DNA from: Flavobacterium aurantiibacter
Lineage (GTDB): Bacteria; Bacteroidota; Bacteroidia; Flavobacteriales; Flavobacteriaceae
Reading direction: 5' to 3'
Assembly (NCBI RefSeq): GCF_002251775.1
Contig: NZ_NOXX01000218.1
Coordinates: 962 to 45,969, forward strand
DNA: 45,008 bases
Shown: positions 30,619 to 40,311 of the stretch, in pieces
Position numbering within the stretch: position 1 is the stretch's first letter
Layout: each line of letters opens with the position of its first letter
Notes under the pieces: generated by a model
Told to the model about the DNA's origin: nothing
Seen by the model: only the letters and a program-made list of their open reading frames with translations
Database searches by the model: none
Made by a program: the position numbers and the translations under genes

Positions 30619-31724
30619 AGATTGCAGTTTTAGGAACTCGAGGAATTCCGAATCATTACGGCGGTTTCGAGCAATTTGCTGAATTCTTCAGCGTGTATGC
30701 GGCACAGAAGGGCCACGAGGTAGTTGTTTACAATTCGCACAATCATCCATACATAGAACAATCGTATAAGGGTGTTCAAATAGTAAAATGTTACGATCCT
30801 GAGTATAAAATGGGTACAGCCGGTCAATACATTTACGATTTGAACTGTATTTTAGACATTCGCAAACGTAAATTCGATGTCGTACTTCAATTGGGTTACA
30901 CATCGAGTTCTATATGGTCGTTTCTGCTTCCGCGGAAAGCGCTAATCGTTACTAATATGGACGGTTTGGAGTGGAAACGCACCAAATTTTCAAAACCCGT
31001 TCAGAAGTTACTTCGCTTTAGCGAGAAATTAGCGGTGAAAAGCAGCGATGTTCTGGTGGCCGATTCGATTGGAATTCAACAGCACTTGCAACAGCGCTTC
31101 GGAGTCGATTCGACATACATTCCTTACGGAGCCTTTCAATTCGATCAGCCCGATGCGGCTCAGATTCAAAGTTTCGAAGTAGCCCCACATCAATACGACT
31201 TGCTCATCGCGCGGCTGGAACCCGAAAATAACGTAGAGACCATTCTCGATGGCGTTGCTTTAGCAAAGCAAACGCGAAAGATGTTGGTCATCGGTAACCA
31301 TCAAACCGCTTTTGGCAATTATCTCAAACATAAATTTGGCAACACACACAATATTGTATTCGTTGGTTCCGTTTACGATTTGGAGAAACTTAATAATTTA
31401 CGCTATTTTTCAAACATCTACTTTCACGGACATTCTGTTGGCGGCACAAACCCATCCCTACTCGAAGCCATGGCTTCTCAGGCTTATATTGTTGCCCACA
31501 ATAACATTTTTAATCGAGCAATTTTAAAAGAAAATGCCGATTATTTTTCCACCGCGGAAGAAGTAGCAGATTTAGTTTCTCACAAACAAAAAAGTGATAA
31601 CTTGCGCTTCGTTTCTGAAAATTTTGGCGCAATTGCAACCAATTTTTCGTGGGAAAAGATTAATGACGCTTATCTACAATTATTTACAACTCGCCTGGCT
31701 GAAAATCAGCAACCTAAGAACTGA
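30615..31724 (+). CDS. GT-B glycosyltransferase with DUF1972-type N-terminus
   Basis: A 369-residue glycosyltransferase. The N-terminus MKIAVLGTRGIPNHYGGFEQF is the hallmark of DUF1972-containing rhamnosyltransferase-like enzymes (WchF-type), and the C-terminal half has DLLIARLEPENNVETILDGV and HSVGGTNPSLLEAMA. ATG 30615 is selected; the frame is open 22 codons upstream inside the previous gene. The end overlaps the next gene by 62 bases. The donor sugar is likely a deoxysugar, but this is a family-level guess. Confidence 0.87.
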   Translation: MKIAVLGTRGIPNHYGGFEQFAEFFSVYAAQKGHEVVVYNSHNHPYIEQSYKGVQIVKCYDPEYKMGTAGQYIYDLNCILDIRKRKFDVVLQLGYTSSSIWSFLLPRKALIVTNMDGLEWKRTKFSKPVQKLLRFSEKLAVKSSDVLVADSIGIQQHLQQRFGVDSTYIPYGAFQFDQPDAAQIQSFEVAPHQYDLLIARLEPENNVETILDGVALAKQTRKMLVIGNHQTAFGNYLKHKFGNTHNIVFVGSVYDLEKLNNLRYFSNIYFHGHSVGGTNPSLLEAMASQAYIVAHNNIFNRAILKENADYFSTAEEVADLVSHKQKSDNLRFVSENFGAIATNFSWEKINDAYLQLFTTRLAENQQPKN

Positions 31725-32988
31725 CGCAGGAGCGCAACTGTTTTTAGCAGCCGTTGTTTTAACAAGTATTCCTTTAAAATTTGCCTACAGCAGCATAGCA
31801 ACAATTTTGTTAGCGGTGCTTTGTTTATTGTCGTTTACACGTACAAATTTTAAATTGACGCTGTCCTTGGCACTGCCAATTTTGTTCTATGTGCTCATGA
31901 CGGTCTCTGCGGCATGGTCTATAGATTACGGCGCTACTTTAAACGGTTTGCGGAAAGATCTGGTTTTTCTCATTATACCTTTTGCATTTTCATGTTTACC
32001 GGCGTACAGTTCACAACAACTTCAGGGCGTTTTTAGGTTCTACTCGTTTGGCTTTGCGGCTTATGCCATCTTTTTTATTGGAGTGGCTTTAGTGACATTC
32101 TTAAGTACTGGAGATAATTCGGCATTTTTTTATCACAACCTAGTCACCATTGAACGCAATGCCATTTACATGTCGGTTTTTGCATCATTTGCATTATTTT
32201 ACTTTATCTCGCTTCCGCAGAAGCAAACCATCGAAAAAGCGGCATTAGCTATCCTCGCCGTTTTTGTGTTGCTTTTATCTTCTAAGAGCGTCATTTTTAT
32301 TGACGCCGTTTTAGTTGTTGTTTTTTATTCGTTCTTTTCAAAGGTTCCTAAAAGTGTTCGGTATTTGACATTAATTTCACTTCTGTTATTTCTAGCCTTT
32401 TCATTAGTTTTTGTAAAGAATATTCGCGAACGCTTCTTACTGGAGTATGAAACAGCATTTGTTGATAATACGTTGAACACAACTATTGGAAACGGACAAG
32501 GAAAGGTGTACAACATCTCGCTTCATCAAGCGTGGAATATGGACAAGTTTGAGCAGAACCACTTTTTTCCTGGAACCGCATTACGTATTTATCAAACCCG
32601 TATTTTTGGTGAAATGTTGCAAGAAGATGCCATCTTTTTTAAAGGCTATGGCTTAGAAGCTTCTCAAAGCAAAATTGTAGCAAAAGCAAATGAGCACGGC
32701 CTTTACAATGGATATGCAGAATTCAATTTCCACAACCAATACGTACAAACTTTCGCAGAATTGGGAGTATTCGGATTTCTATTGTTATTAGCGATGCTCT
32801 TTTTAAACATGAGAAATGCGATAAAAAGGGCAGATTTCTTACATATCGTTTTCGCGTTGTCTATTATAGTCTTATTTTTGACCGAATCGTTTTTTTGCAG
32901 GCAACGCGGGCTGATTTTCTTTACAGTACTCTACTGTTTATTCAATACCGCATTGCCTGCCAGCAAAACGAATATTGAAGAAAAATAA
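31663..32988 (+). CDS. Wzy/O-antigen-ligase-like membrane protein 2
   Basis: A 441-residue polytopic membrane protein of the O-antigen ligase/polymerase superfamily (PF04932). About 10-12 hydrophobic segments run from FLAAVVLTSIPLKFAY onward, with a large periplasmic loop at about residues 240-355 and the typical FNFHNQYVQTFAELGVFGFLLLL motif following. The start at ATG 31663 lies inside the preceding gene by 62 bases; a later start would lose the first helix. It ends exactly one base before the UXS-like gene. As a second member of this superfamily in the locus, one of the two is probably the polymerase and the other a ligase. Confidence 0.8.
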   Translation: MTLIYNYLQLAWLKISNLRTDAGAQLFLAAVVLTSIPLKFAYSSIATILLAVLCLLSFTRTNFKLTLSLALPILFYVLMTVSAAWSIDYGATLNGLRKDLVFLIIPFAFSCLPAYSSQQLQGVFRFYSFGFAAYAIFFIGVALVTFLSTGDNSAFFYHNLVTIERNAIYMSVFASFALFYFISLPQKQTIEKAALAILAVFVLLLSSKSVIFIDAVLVVVFYSFFSKVPKSVRYLTLISLLLFLAFSLVFVKNIRERFLLEYETAFVDNTLNTTIGNGQGKVYNISLHQAWNMDKFEQNHFFPGTALRIYQTRIFGEMLQEDAIFFKGYGLEASQSKIVAKANEHGLYNGYAEFNFHNQYVQTFAELGVFGFLLLLAMLFLNMRNAIKRADFLHIVFALSIIVLFLTESFFCRQRGLIFFTVLYCLFNTALPASKTNIEEK

Positions 32989-33972
32989 ATGAAAAGAATT
33001 TTAATTACGGGAGCGGCGGGCTTTTTAGGTTCGCATTTAGCTGATCGTTTTATTGCCGAAGGTTATTATGTTATTGGCATGGATAACCTTATTACTGGAG
33101 ACCTTCGAAATATTGAACACCTTTTTCAGCATCCAAACTTTGAATTTCATCACCACGATGTAAGCAAATTTGTTTTTGTGCCGGGTGATTTGGATTACAT
33201 ACTCCATTTTGCGTCGCCAGCCAGCCCGATCGATTACTTAAAAATACCAATTCAGACCCTCAAGGTTGGTTCGTTGGGAACACATAATTTACTCGGATTA
33301 GCTCGAGTTAAGAACGCACGAATTTTAATCGCCTCAACTTCAGAAGTATACGGGGATCCGCTCGTACATCCACAAACCGAAGATTACTACGGAAATGTAA
33401 ATACCATTGGTCCGAGAGGCGTTTACGACGAAGCGAAGCGTTTCCAAGAATCCATAACCATGGCTTATCACCGTTTTCACGGTTTGGAAACCCGAATTGT
33501 TCGTATTTTTAATACGTACGGACCTCGCATGCGTCTCAACGACGGTCGAGTAATTCCAGCTTTTATTGGTCAGGCACTGCGTGGTGAAGATCTCACCATT
33601 TTTGGAAACGGATTACAAACACGCTCGTTCTGTTATGTAGACGACCAAGTGGAAGGCATATTTAGATTATTGCACTCCGATTATTCTTTACCTGTAAATA
33701 TTGGAAATCCAGACGAAATCACCATTCTTGACTTCGCGAAAGAAATTATCAAGCTTACCGGAACGGAGCAGAAAATCGTTTTTCAACCTCTTCCAGAAAA
33801 CGACCCCTTGCAACGGCAACCGGATATAACTCGAGCAAAAGAGCTATTGGGTTGGGAGCCAAAAGTAAGCCGCGAAAAAGGGATGAAACTAACTTATAAT
33901 TACTTCAAAAGCTTGTCGAAGGCCGACTTAGAAAAACAAGACCACAAAGACTTCTCCAAATACAACCACTAG
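32989..33972 (+). CDS. UXS-like UDP-glucuronate decarboxylase (extended SDR)
   Basis: A 327-residue extended short-chain dehydrogenase. The NAD loop is [14 protein letters not shown] (8-21), followed by [44 protein letters not shown] and the catalytic [11 protein letters not shown] with Y146 and K150. These blocks are those of UDP-xylose synthase-type enzymes, which turn UDP-glucuronate into UDP-xylose. It is not an RmlB: RmlB has different blocks around the catalytic tyrosine. No UDP-glucose dehydrogenase is in the window. The gene is packed directly between the Wzy-like gene and the sugar transferase. Confidence 0.85.
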   Translation: MKRILITGAAGFLGSHLADRFIAEGYYVIGMDNLITGDLRNIEHLFQHPNFEFHHHDVSKFVFVPGDLDYILHFASPASPIDYLKIPIQTLKVGSLGTHNLLGLARVKNARILIASTSEVYGDPLVHPQTEDYYGNVNTIGPRGVYDEAKRFQESITMAYHRFHGLETRIVRIFNTYGPRMRLNDGRVIPAFIGQALRGEDLTIFGNGLQTRSFCYVDDQVEGIFRLLHSDYSLPVNIGNPDEITILDFAKEIIKLTGTEQKIVFQPLPENDPLQRQPDITRAKELLGWEPKVSREKGMKLTYNYFKSLSKADLEKQDHKDFSKYNH

Positions 33973-33973
33973 A

Positions 33974-35326
33974 ATGCGCGCAAAAACAGGACGATATTCT
34001 GTTTACATTCGGCCGACCACGTATGTGCTCGACTTGGTTGTGATTAATTTATTTTCCATTTGCATGTTGGGAAGTGAATTTGCAAGCATTTATTTTTCGG
34101 TTTTTATTTCGCTAAGTTGGGTAATCATTGCACTAAACATTGATTTTTACGAAGTTTACCGTTTTACGAAAGTAGTTGCTATTCTAAATAAGCTTGCGAG
34201 ACAACTTTTCCTTTTTACGCTCGTTTGTTTCGCTTTTGCGGGAATTTATTCTAAAGAAGTTCCGGCCAAAGAAGTATTAACTTACACGCTTTCTTCAGGT
34301 TGTATCGTAGCAACCGTGAAGTTGTTAATCTATTATTCACTACGCAGATATAGAGCTATTTACGGAGGAAATTTTAGAAACGTGGTTTTAGTTGGGCAAC
34401 CCAAAAATGTGCAGGCTTTAGCCGACTTTTTTAATGATAATCCGGATTATGGATACGATTTAATTCGAGTTTTTAATCTAGAATCCGACAAAAAGCAGCA
34501 GATTGACGAGTGTTTAAGCTTTGTGCAATCAAATAAAATAGATGAAATCTATTGTGCGTTGGTTGATTTGTCGCCTACTCAAGTAGAAACTTTTATTGAT
34601 TTTGCCGATAATAATCTCAAAATTTTGAAGTTTCTTCCAGACGAGCGCAACATCTTAGGAAATAACACCAAACTCGATTATTACGGCTACATTCCTATTA
34701 TATCTCTGCGCGATATTCCGCTCGACGATCCGATCAATCGAACAGCAAAACGCATATTCGATATTCTTTTTAGTATTGTAATCATTATCGGTTTTCTTTC
34801 TTGGCTCACACCCCTCTTAGCATTGATCATTAAACTCGAATCCAAAGGCCCAGTTTTCTTTAAACAAAGGCGTAACGGATTGGATTACAAAGAGTTTAAT
34901 TGTTTTAAATTTCGTTCGATGACGCTCAATGAAATTGCTGATATAGAACAAGTTACTAAAAATGACCCGCGTATTACGAGAATTGGCAAGTTCCTTCGAA
35001 AGTCGAGCATCGACGAATTGCCACAATTTTTTAATGTGCTCTTAGGCGATATGTCGGTTGTTGGACCACGCCCGCACATGGTGTCGCACACCGAAATGTA
35101 CGCGCGAAAGATCGATAAGTTTATGGTTCGTCATTTCATTAAACCAGGAATTACCGGCTTAGCTCAAACCAACGGATTTCGAGGCGAAGTTGAAAATGAG
35201 AAAGATATCATTTATCGCGTCAAATACGACATATTTTACCTAGAAAACTGGTCGTTACTGCTCGACATTAAAATTATTGTCATGACGGTGGTGAACGCGG
35301 TTCGTGGCGACGAAAAGGCGTATTAA
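33974..35326 (+). CDS. Undecaprenyl-phosphate sugar phosphotransferase
   Basis: A 450-residue polyisoprenyl-phosphate hexose-1-phosphate transferase. About four N-terminal membrane helices (residues 15-130) and a CoA-binding-like central domain precede the catalytic bac_transf domain from about 255: RTAKRIFDILFSIVIII, GPVFFKQRRNGLDYKEFNCFKFRSM and the DELPQFFNVLLGDMSVVGPRP motif. The GPRP motif and membrane layout are those of WcaJ/WbaP enzymes. It starts the repeat unit by loading the first sugar phosphate onto undecaprenyl phosphate. It ends this rightward group. Confidence 0.92.
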   Translation: MRAKTGRYSVYIRPTTYVLDLVVINLFSICMLGSEFASIYFSVFISLSWVIIALNIDFYEVYRFTKVVAILNKLARQLFLFTLVCFAFAGIYSKEVPAKEVLTYTLSSGCIVATVKLLIYYSLRRYRAIYGGNFRNVVLVGQPKNVQALADFFNDNPDYGYDLIRVFNLESDKKQQIDECLSFVQSNKIDEIYCALVDLSPTQVETFIDFADNNLKILKFLPDERNILGNNTKLDYYGYIPIISLRDIPLDDPINRTAKRIFDILFSIVIIIGFLSWLTPLLALIIKLESKGPVFFKQRRNGLDYKEFNCFKFRSMTLNEIADIEQVTKNDPRITRIGKFLRKSSIDELPQFFNVLLGDMSVVGPRPHMVSHTEMYARKIDKFMVRHFIKPGITGLAQTNGFRGEVENEKDIIYRVKYDIFYLENWSLLLDIKIIVMTVVNAVRGDEKAY

Positions 35327-35341
35327 GTCTTCAATTTAACA

Positions 35342-35367
35342 AGCTGTTTCAGCCTTTAAAAACAGCT
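35342..35367. terminator. Weak hairpin at the convergent boundary
   Basis: The stem agctgttt (35342-35349) and aaacagct (35360-35367) surrounds the stop of the leftward glycosyltransferase. There is no clear T tract, so it is a weak candidate terminator. Confidence 0.35.
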
Positions 35368-36527
35368 AAGTTTTGAAATTGTTCTGCCGCGTTAAATGCT
35401 CGATTTGCGGTCAGAAAAACCTCAGATTTTAAAGCCATTCGTTCCGCTGAATCTAGTTGGGCTACTTGTGAGATTAGCTCGGAAAGACGCTTGTAATCAC
35501 CCGTTTCAACGTCGTAACCCAAATTGAAGTTCCGAACGATATCGCTGCCTTCACCACCACCCATATAAATGAGTGGAAATCCCATTTTGCTGTATTCGAA
35601 TATTTTAGACGGAACCGAACCGTAAATGCGACTTACTAACGGCACCAGAGCAAAATCCATTTTTTCTATACGAGCCTGCAATTCAGAGCGACTTAAATTC
35701 CCATGAAAGTAGATGCCGCAATTCGGTTTTTGACTCAAATATCTACTTATTAAATCTTGTTCGGCACCTGCTCCAAATACATGAATTTCTACCTTGTTCG
35801 CATCAAAGGAAATCTCGGTTAATAAACGATAAATTCCTTGAGCTACACCCAAAAGTCCGGCGTAGAAAATCTGCACTTTTTCGGCATTCTCCACAACAGG
35901 CGTTGCTTCATGAGAAAATTCCGGAAAATTCCGGTAAAGTTCTAATGTCGCTTTAGGTTTAAAGGACTTAATGTGCGTTAAAATTTCCTCCGATTGACCC
36001 AAAATAACCTGCGCCCAGCCGTATATTTTTCGTTCAAAGTAGCAGGCTGCACGGTAGCCGATGCCTTTGGGTGGTATAACTTGTAATTCAACTGCGGCTA
36101 AAGGCCACAAGTCGGAGACATTCAGTATGATTTTTTTTCTGCGTAAGCGCAAAATCGCACAACAGACAAACGACAATAATAAGGGCGGCGATTGTACCAC
36201 AACATCTTTAGGCAAGCGCGAAAACAGTAATTTAAACGACAGTAACAACAATAAAGAAGCAGTAGAAAACAGTCGCACAAGCGGATTTTTCGACGCCGAT
36301 GGCCATATAAAAAAACGCACTACCGAAATTCCCTGAACCGATTCTCGTGTGTTTAGTTTGTTTTTATAGCCGGGATACAGCTTGCCCGTAGGATAATTGG
36401 GAAGCGGACAAAACACGGTTACTTGTCTTCCGTTTTTTTGAAGCAATTGCGCAAGTTGCATGATTCGGTTGGCTGCCGCTCCGGTTTCTGGTGGAAAATA
36501 GTTAGTAATGATCAGTATTTCAGGCAT
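35349..36527 (-). CDS. GT-B glycosyltransferase, WbuB-like
   Basis: A 392-residue GT4-type glycosyltransferase. The start EILIITNYFPPETGAAANRIMQLAQLL and FCPLPNYPTGKLYPGY fit the WbuB group (fucosaminyltransferases of O-antigen loci), and the C-terminal half has KIFEYSKMGFPLIYMGGGEGSD. One internal hydrophobic stretch (LVRLFSTASLLLLLSFKLL) could lie on the membrane. It is cotranscribed with the epimerase upstream, overlapping it by 8 bases. The WbuB resemblance, with an epimerase next door, suggests transfer of a 2-acetamido sugar. Confidence 0.85.
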   Translation of the reverse strand: MPEILIITNYFPPETGAAANRIMQLAQLLQKNGRQVTVFCPLPNYPTGKLYPGYKNKLNTRESVQGISVVRFFIWPSASKNPLVRLFSTASLLLLLSFKLLFSRLPKDVVVQSPPLLLSFVCCAILRLRRKKIILNVSDLWPLAAVELQVIPPKGIGYRAACYFERKIYGWAQVILGQSEEILTHIKSFKPKATLELYRNFPEFSHEATPVVENAEKVQIFYAGLLGVAQGIYRLLTEISFDANKVEIHVFGAGAEQDLISRYLSQKPNCGIYFHGNLSRSELQARIEKMDFALVPLVSRIYGSVPSKIFEYSKMGFPLIYMGGGEGSDIVRNFNLGYDVETGDYKRLSELISQVAQLDSAERMALKSEVFLTANRAFNAAEQFQNLAVFKG

Positions 36528-37611
36528 TTTCGCGCAAAATTATCTCCAAAATACGCTCGGCGGCTCGACCATCCCACAGCTCGGGAATGCCGTGTGTTCC
36601 TAATCCATTTTTAAGGAAGGATGTGTATGCTTTTGAAAGGACATTTAAATCGGTCCCTACCAAGGTATTGGTACCTATCTCAATTGTTTCGGGCCTTTCG
36701 GTGCTGTTTCGTAGGGTAAAGCACTTTATCCCAAGAACTGTAGTTTCTTCAGATAAGCCGCCACTATCGGTTATCACACAACTGCTGTTTTGCACCAACC
36801 ACATAAATTCTAAATACGGCTGTGGGCTGGTGAAATAAATGCGTTTAAATTCGTTGATCTTCGATCCTAAAACGTGTTTCGTTCGCGGATGAATCGGAAA
36901 TAAAACAACGCGCTCGCTAGCAATTTGCTCTATTGTTCTTAGTGTGTGCACCAATTGATCACCATTGTCGACATTGGATGGCCGATGCAAGGTCAGTAAG
37001 ATATATTTCCCGGATTCTAAATTAGCTTCCGCAAACCAATCAGGTGCTTTAAAATTTGGTTTCGAATGCAGCAGCGAATCAATCATTACATTTCCAACAA
37101 AGTGAATTTGCTGCGGATTAACTCCTTCTCGCAACAAATTTTCTGATGCTGAAACAGAGGTTGTAAAGTGTAAATCGGTTAAACAATCGGTTACTTTACG
37201 ATTAATTTCCTCAGGCATGGTCCAATCTCCCGAACGAATTCCCGCTTCAACATGGGCTACTTTCACACCCATTTTCTTCGCCGTAATAGCACAGGACATC
37301 GTCGAAGTTACATCGCCAACAACAAGTACCAAATCGCAAGGATTTTCGATGAGCTCCTTTTCAAAAGCGATTAAAATTGCTGCAGTTTGCTCAGCTTGGC
37401 TGCCGCTACCTACGTTGAAATTAACATCGGGTTTTGGTATGTGAAGTTGCTCGAAAAAAACATCGCTTAATGCGGCGTCGTAATGCTGTCCGGTGTGCAC
37501 CAATCGGAAATGTATATCGGACCGTTGTTCCTGTCGATTTTTTATCTGGCGAATAAGCGGCGCAATTTTCATGAAATTAGGACGAGCTCCGGCGACAATA
37601 GTTATTTTCAT
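36520..37611 (-). CDS. UDP-GlcNAc 2-epimerase-like, type 2
   Basis: A 363-residue non-hydrolysing sugar-nucleotide 2-epimerase, a second and clearly different member next to the one at 28.3-29.4 kb. It reads VAGARPNFMKIAPLIRQI where the other has FGTRPEAIKMAPLI, and keeps VVGDVTSTMSCAITAKK, HVEAGIRSGDWTMPEEINRK and TDSGGLSEETTVLGIKCFTLR. The GARPNFMK form is common in a subgroup whose members may act on modified UDP-sugars, so the substrate may not be plain UDP-GlcNAc. ATG 37611 follows a candidate promoter (-7 box 37631-37638). It leads a two-gene leftward unit. Confidence 0.87.
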   Translation of the reverse strand: MKITIVAGARPNFMKIAPLIRQIKNRQEQRSDIHFRLVHTGQHYDAALSDVFFEQLHIPKPDVNFNVGSGSQAEQTAAILIAFEKELIENPCDLVLVVGDVTSTMSCAITAKKMGVKVAHVEAGIRSGDWTMPEEINRKVTDCLTDLHFTTSVSASENLLREGVNPQQIHFVGNVMIDSLLHSKPNFKAPDWFAEANLESGKYILLTLHRPSNVDNGDQLVHTLRTIEQIASERVVLFPIHPRTKHVLGSKINEFKRIYFTSPQPYLEFMWLVQNSSCVITDSGGLSEETTVLGIKCFTLRNSTERPETIEIGTNTLVGTDLNVLSKAYTSFLKNGLGTHGIPELWDGRAAERILEIILRENA

Positions 37612-37630
37612 GGACGATTCTTTCGGGTAA

Positions 37631-37638
37631 CAAATGTA
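37631..37638 (-). promoter_or_regulatory. Candidate -7 box for the second epimerase
   Basis: The minus strand reads TACATTTG, an exact TAnnTTTG match, 20 bases before the start codon at 37611. Confidence 0.5.
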
Positions 37639-37710
37639 AAAGAAAGCGTTTGGAAAATTGCATTTGGAGGCGGAAAGCCTTTGGATTTGAAGTCTACAGA
37701 CTTTGAAAAC

Positions 37711-37749
37711 AAAAAAGTCGGCAAAACCACTGCTTTACCGACCTTTTTC
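37711..37749. terminator. Terminator downstream of the beta-barrel receptor
   Basis: An imperfect hairpin: aaaaaagtcggcaaaa (37711-37726) pairs with the segment ttaccgacctttttc up to 37749 with one G-U pair. On the minus strand it ends in a run of T residues, so it can terminate the receptor transcript, which stops at 37765. Confidence 0.7.
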
Positions 37750-37764
37750 TAAACCGTTTTTCCA

Positions 37765-40284
37765 TTATCCAGGAAAATCCCCACCGTCGTCGTCGCGTCT
37801 CGTCGGACGATCTTTATCTGTTTTACTCTTATTAAATCGGTAAGTAAACGACATTGTAATAGTTCGTACACGCCATTGTTGTTCGGAGTATGAATTTAAT
37901 TGAGCCAAATTGGTTTCATTAATTCGCTTACGACTGTTAAAAACGTCTTGAACATTTAGTGCTAAGGTTCCTTTATCTTTCAAAATATCTTTACTAAACG
38001 CAAGATTTGCGCTAAAAACACCAAGTGATCTACCTTGTGCATTGCGTTGAGGCGCGTTATAAGTACCGTTCGTTTGCCAATCGATTCCGTAAGGCAGACT
38101 TACTTTGGAGTTGATTCTAGAAAACCAACCGAAGGCAATATTGTCGAAATTCTGTGTTACCTCTTCACCTTGTGTACTGGTGTAGGTGAAATCACCTTGC
38201 GTCTCATTTCGGAATAAATTGAAGTTTGAATTCAAACGCCACCATTTAAATGGATTGTAGTTTAAAGTAAATTCAAATCCGAAACGGTATTCGGTGGCGA
38301 GGTTAATGGGCGTGGTTAAAATTACAGGTACTTGAATGTCTTCACCACCAACGATAACTGGATTCCCGTTGGCATCTACAGTATCGGCTCCGTCGACGAT
38401 AGTGGTTACGAAATCGCCACTTTCTTTTCGCACAAACTGAAACGAATCTGTCGTTCTGTTGATGTACATCGATCCGTTTAGCGTTAATTTTCGCCATCTT
38501 TTCAAAAATCCGAAATCCAATGCATCGGTCATTGCCGGATCAAGATCTGGATTTCCTTGAAAAATATTGATGTTCGAAGAATAGTTGCTAAACGGGTTTA
38601 ATTGTCGGCCACGCGGACGGTTAATACGACGGCTGTAACTCAACGATACATTGGTTTCAGGGGTTATTTCGTACGTTAAAAAGGCCGAAGGGAAAAAGTT
38701 GTTGTAGCGCTTGTTGTTGAAGTTGTTGGTTGTGAGTAAATTAACGTCAATGTTGGAATCTTCCCAACGTAAACCAACCAACGCCGACCATTTACCAAAT
38801 TTATTTCCATACTGCGTGTAAAGCGCGTTAACTCGTTCTTTGTATTCCAAGTTGTTAGAAAACTGTTGGTATTGGGAGAAATTTCCGTTTTCATCGAGTC
38901 CGCCAACTACGAAGTCTGTTCCCAGAATATTTGTGTCGCCCTTATATCCGGCTTCGAATTGTTGGTTCTTTCCGAAAGGCAATACATAATCAATTTGAAT
39001 GATGTTGCGCTTTTGATTTTGATCGTTGAACGTAAGTTCTTGCAATACCGCTGTATTGTTATTTTCGATAATAGACTCGTCGTTATCTCTACTGGTTGAA
39101 AACGACAAGTCTGCCGTGAGTTTGTGGCCTTTTCTTTTGAAATTATGTACAAAGTTCGAGGCGTATTCAATGCTTGAACTGGCGTTGTCTTGTTCATTGT
39201 TTCGACGCGTAACGAAGAGGTTTTCACGGTTGGCGTCGAAGTTGTTAAATCGAACTGTTTCATCGTTGCTTCCTTCACTGCTGCGGTAATTCATTTGGTG
39301 CGTCCAAGTGGTGTTTTCGTCGAGAAGTAAGTCGAAACCAAAGTTGGTATTGTAGCTATCGCTGATACGTTCGTTGTTTCTTTTTTCATCGATAAAATTT
39401 CGGGTTGTACCGTCTTCGTTCAAATATTCGCTGTTGTTTAATCCGTTTCCGGGATTTTTACGATAGTTGTAACCCGTTGTTCCAAATAGATTAAAGAGTT
39501 TAGTTTTATAGTTCACATTGGCAGTTAAACCATAGTTGGTTGGTGTGCCGCCAGAAGCAATAATCGAACCGTTGATTCCGAGGTTTTTTCCTTTTTTGAG
39601 AATGATATTCAACAAACCGCCGCCGCCTTCGCTCTCGTATCGTGCAGATGGGTTCGTAACTACTTCTACTTTATCGATTGCATCGGCAGGAATTTGGCGC
39701 AGCGCTTCAGAAATGTTAATCGCATTTGATGGACGCCCATCGATAAGCACACGTACATTTTCATTTCCACGCAAAGTGATGGTTCCATCCGTGTCAACAG
39801 CTACAGATGGTATATTGTCTAAAACATCGCTAACTGTACCGCCTTTCACAAGCAAATCCTGTCCCACGTTGTAAACTTTTTTATCGAGCTTAATTTCAAC
39901 GGTAGTTTTTTCTGTACGCAGTTCTACGGTTTCTAACACAGTTGCATCTTCAACTAGAGAGAAATTGCCTAAGTTGGTGTTTTCCGTCAGGGCTTTTCCT
40001 TTGATTTCGACGGGTTTGTAGGAGATGAATTCAATAGTAATGTCGTAAGTACCCACAGCAACGTCGATAGTAAAGGCACCTTTAGCGTCTGTAATTCCAC
40101 CCGAAACGGCATTGGTTGTTGTGTTTTTGAGCGTAATCGTCGTGTACTCCATCGGTGCTTTATTTCCTGCATCGAAAACACGTCCCGATAATTTTACAGT
40201 TTTTCCAGAGTTTTGCGAATAAGCACCTAACGTGCTGAAAATTAGAATGAATGTGTAGAACATTCCGGAATATATCTTTCTCAT
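37765..40284 (-). CDS. TonB-dependent-receptor-like outer-membrane beta-barrel protein
   Basis: An 839-residue outer-membrane protein. A signal peptide (about 1-23, ending AYSQ) is followed by a CarboxypepD_reg-like domain (about 27-110, VKLSGRVFDAGNKAPMEYTTITL), a plug domain (about 125-230, with VRVLIDGRPSNAINISEALRQIPADAIDKVEVVTNPSARYESEGGGG) and a long barrel of the OMP_b-brl_3 type. No substrate can be named. Many such proteins lack the TonB box and are not proven importers. The last strand (TMSFTYRFN) is followed by a 22-residue hydrophilic tail with DDDGG. It has its own promoter (40312-40319) and terminator, and is not part of the polysaccharide locus. Confidence 0.88.
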   Translation of the reverse strand: MRKIYSGMFYTFILIFSTLGAYSQNSGKTVKLSGRVFDAGNKAPMEYTTITLKNTTTNAVSGGITDAKGAFTIDVAVGTYDITIEFISYKPVEIKGKALTENTNLGNFSLVEDATVLETVELRTEKTTVEIKLDKKVYNVGQDLLVKGGTVSDVLDNIPSVAVDTDGTITLRGNENVRVLIDGRPSNAINISEALRQIPADAIDKVEVVTNPSARYESEGGGGLLNIILKKGKNLGINGSIIASGGTPTNYGLTANVNYKTKLFNLFGTTGYNYRKNPGNGLNNSEYLNEDGTTRNFIDEKRNNERISDSYNTNFGFDLLLDENTTWTHQMNYRSSEGSNDETVRFNNFDANRENLFVTRRNNEQDNASSSIEYASNFVHNFKRKGHKLTADLSFSTSRDNDESIIENNNTAVLQELTFNDQNQKRNIIQIDYVLPFGKNQQFEAGYKGDTNILGTDFVVGGLDENGNFSQYQQFSNNLEYKERVNALYTQYGNKFGKWSALVGLRWEDSNIDVNLLTTNNFNNKRYNNFFPSAFLTYEITPETNVSLSYSRRINRPRGRQLNPFSNYSSNINIFQGNPDLDPAMTDALDFGFLKRWRKLTLNGSMYINRTTDSFQFVRKESGDFVTTIVDGADTVDANGNPVIVGGEDIQVPVILTTPINLATEYRFGFEFTLNYNPFKWWRLNSNFNLFRNETQGDFTYTSTQGEEVTQNFDNIAFGWFSRINSKVSLPYGIDWQTNGTYNAPQRNAQGRSLGVFSANLAFSKDILKDKGTLALNVQDVFNSRKRINETNLAQLNSYSEQQWRVRTITMSFTYRFNKSKTDKDRPTRRDDDGGDFPG

Positions 40285-40311
40285 AGCTTATTTTTTCAGG
40301 CAATTTGACCG

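Noticed and set aside
32989..33972. Possible RmlB (dTDP-glucose 4,6-dehydratase)
   Set aside because: The [20 protein letters not shown] and [11 protein letters not shown] blocks fit UXS-type decarboxylases, not RmlB.
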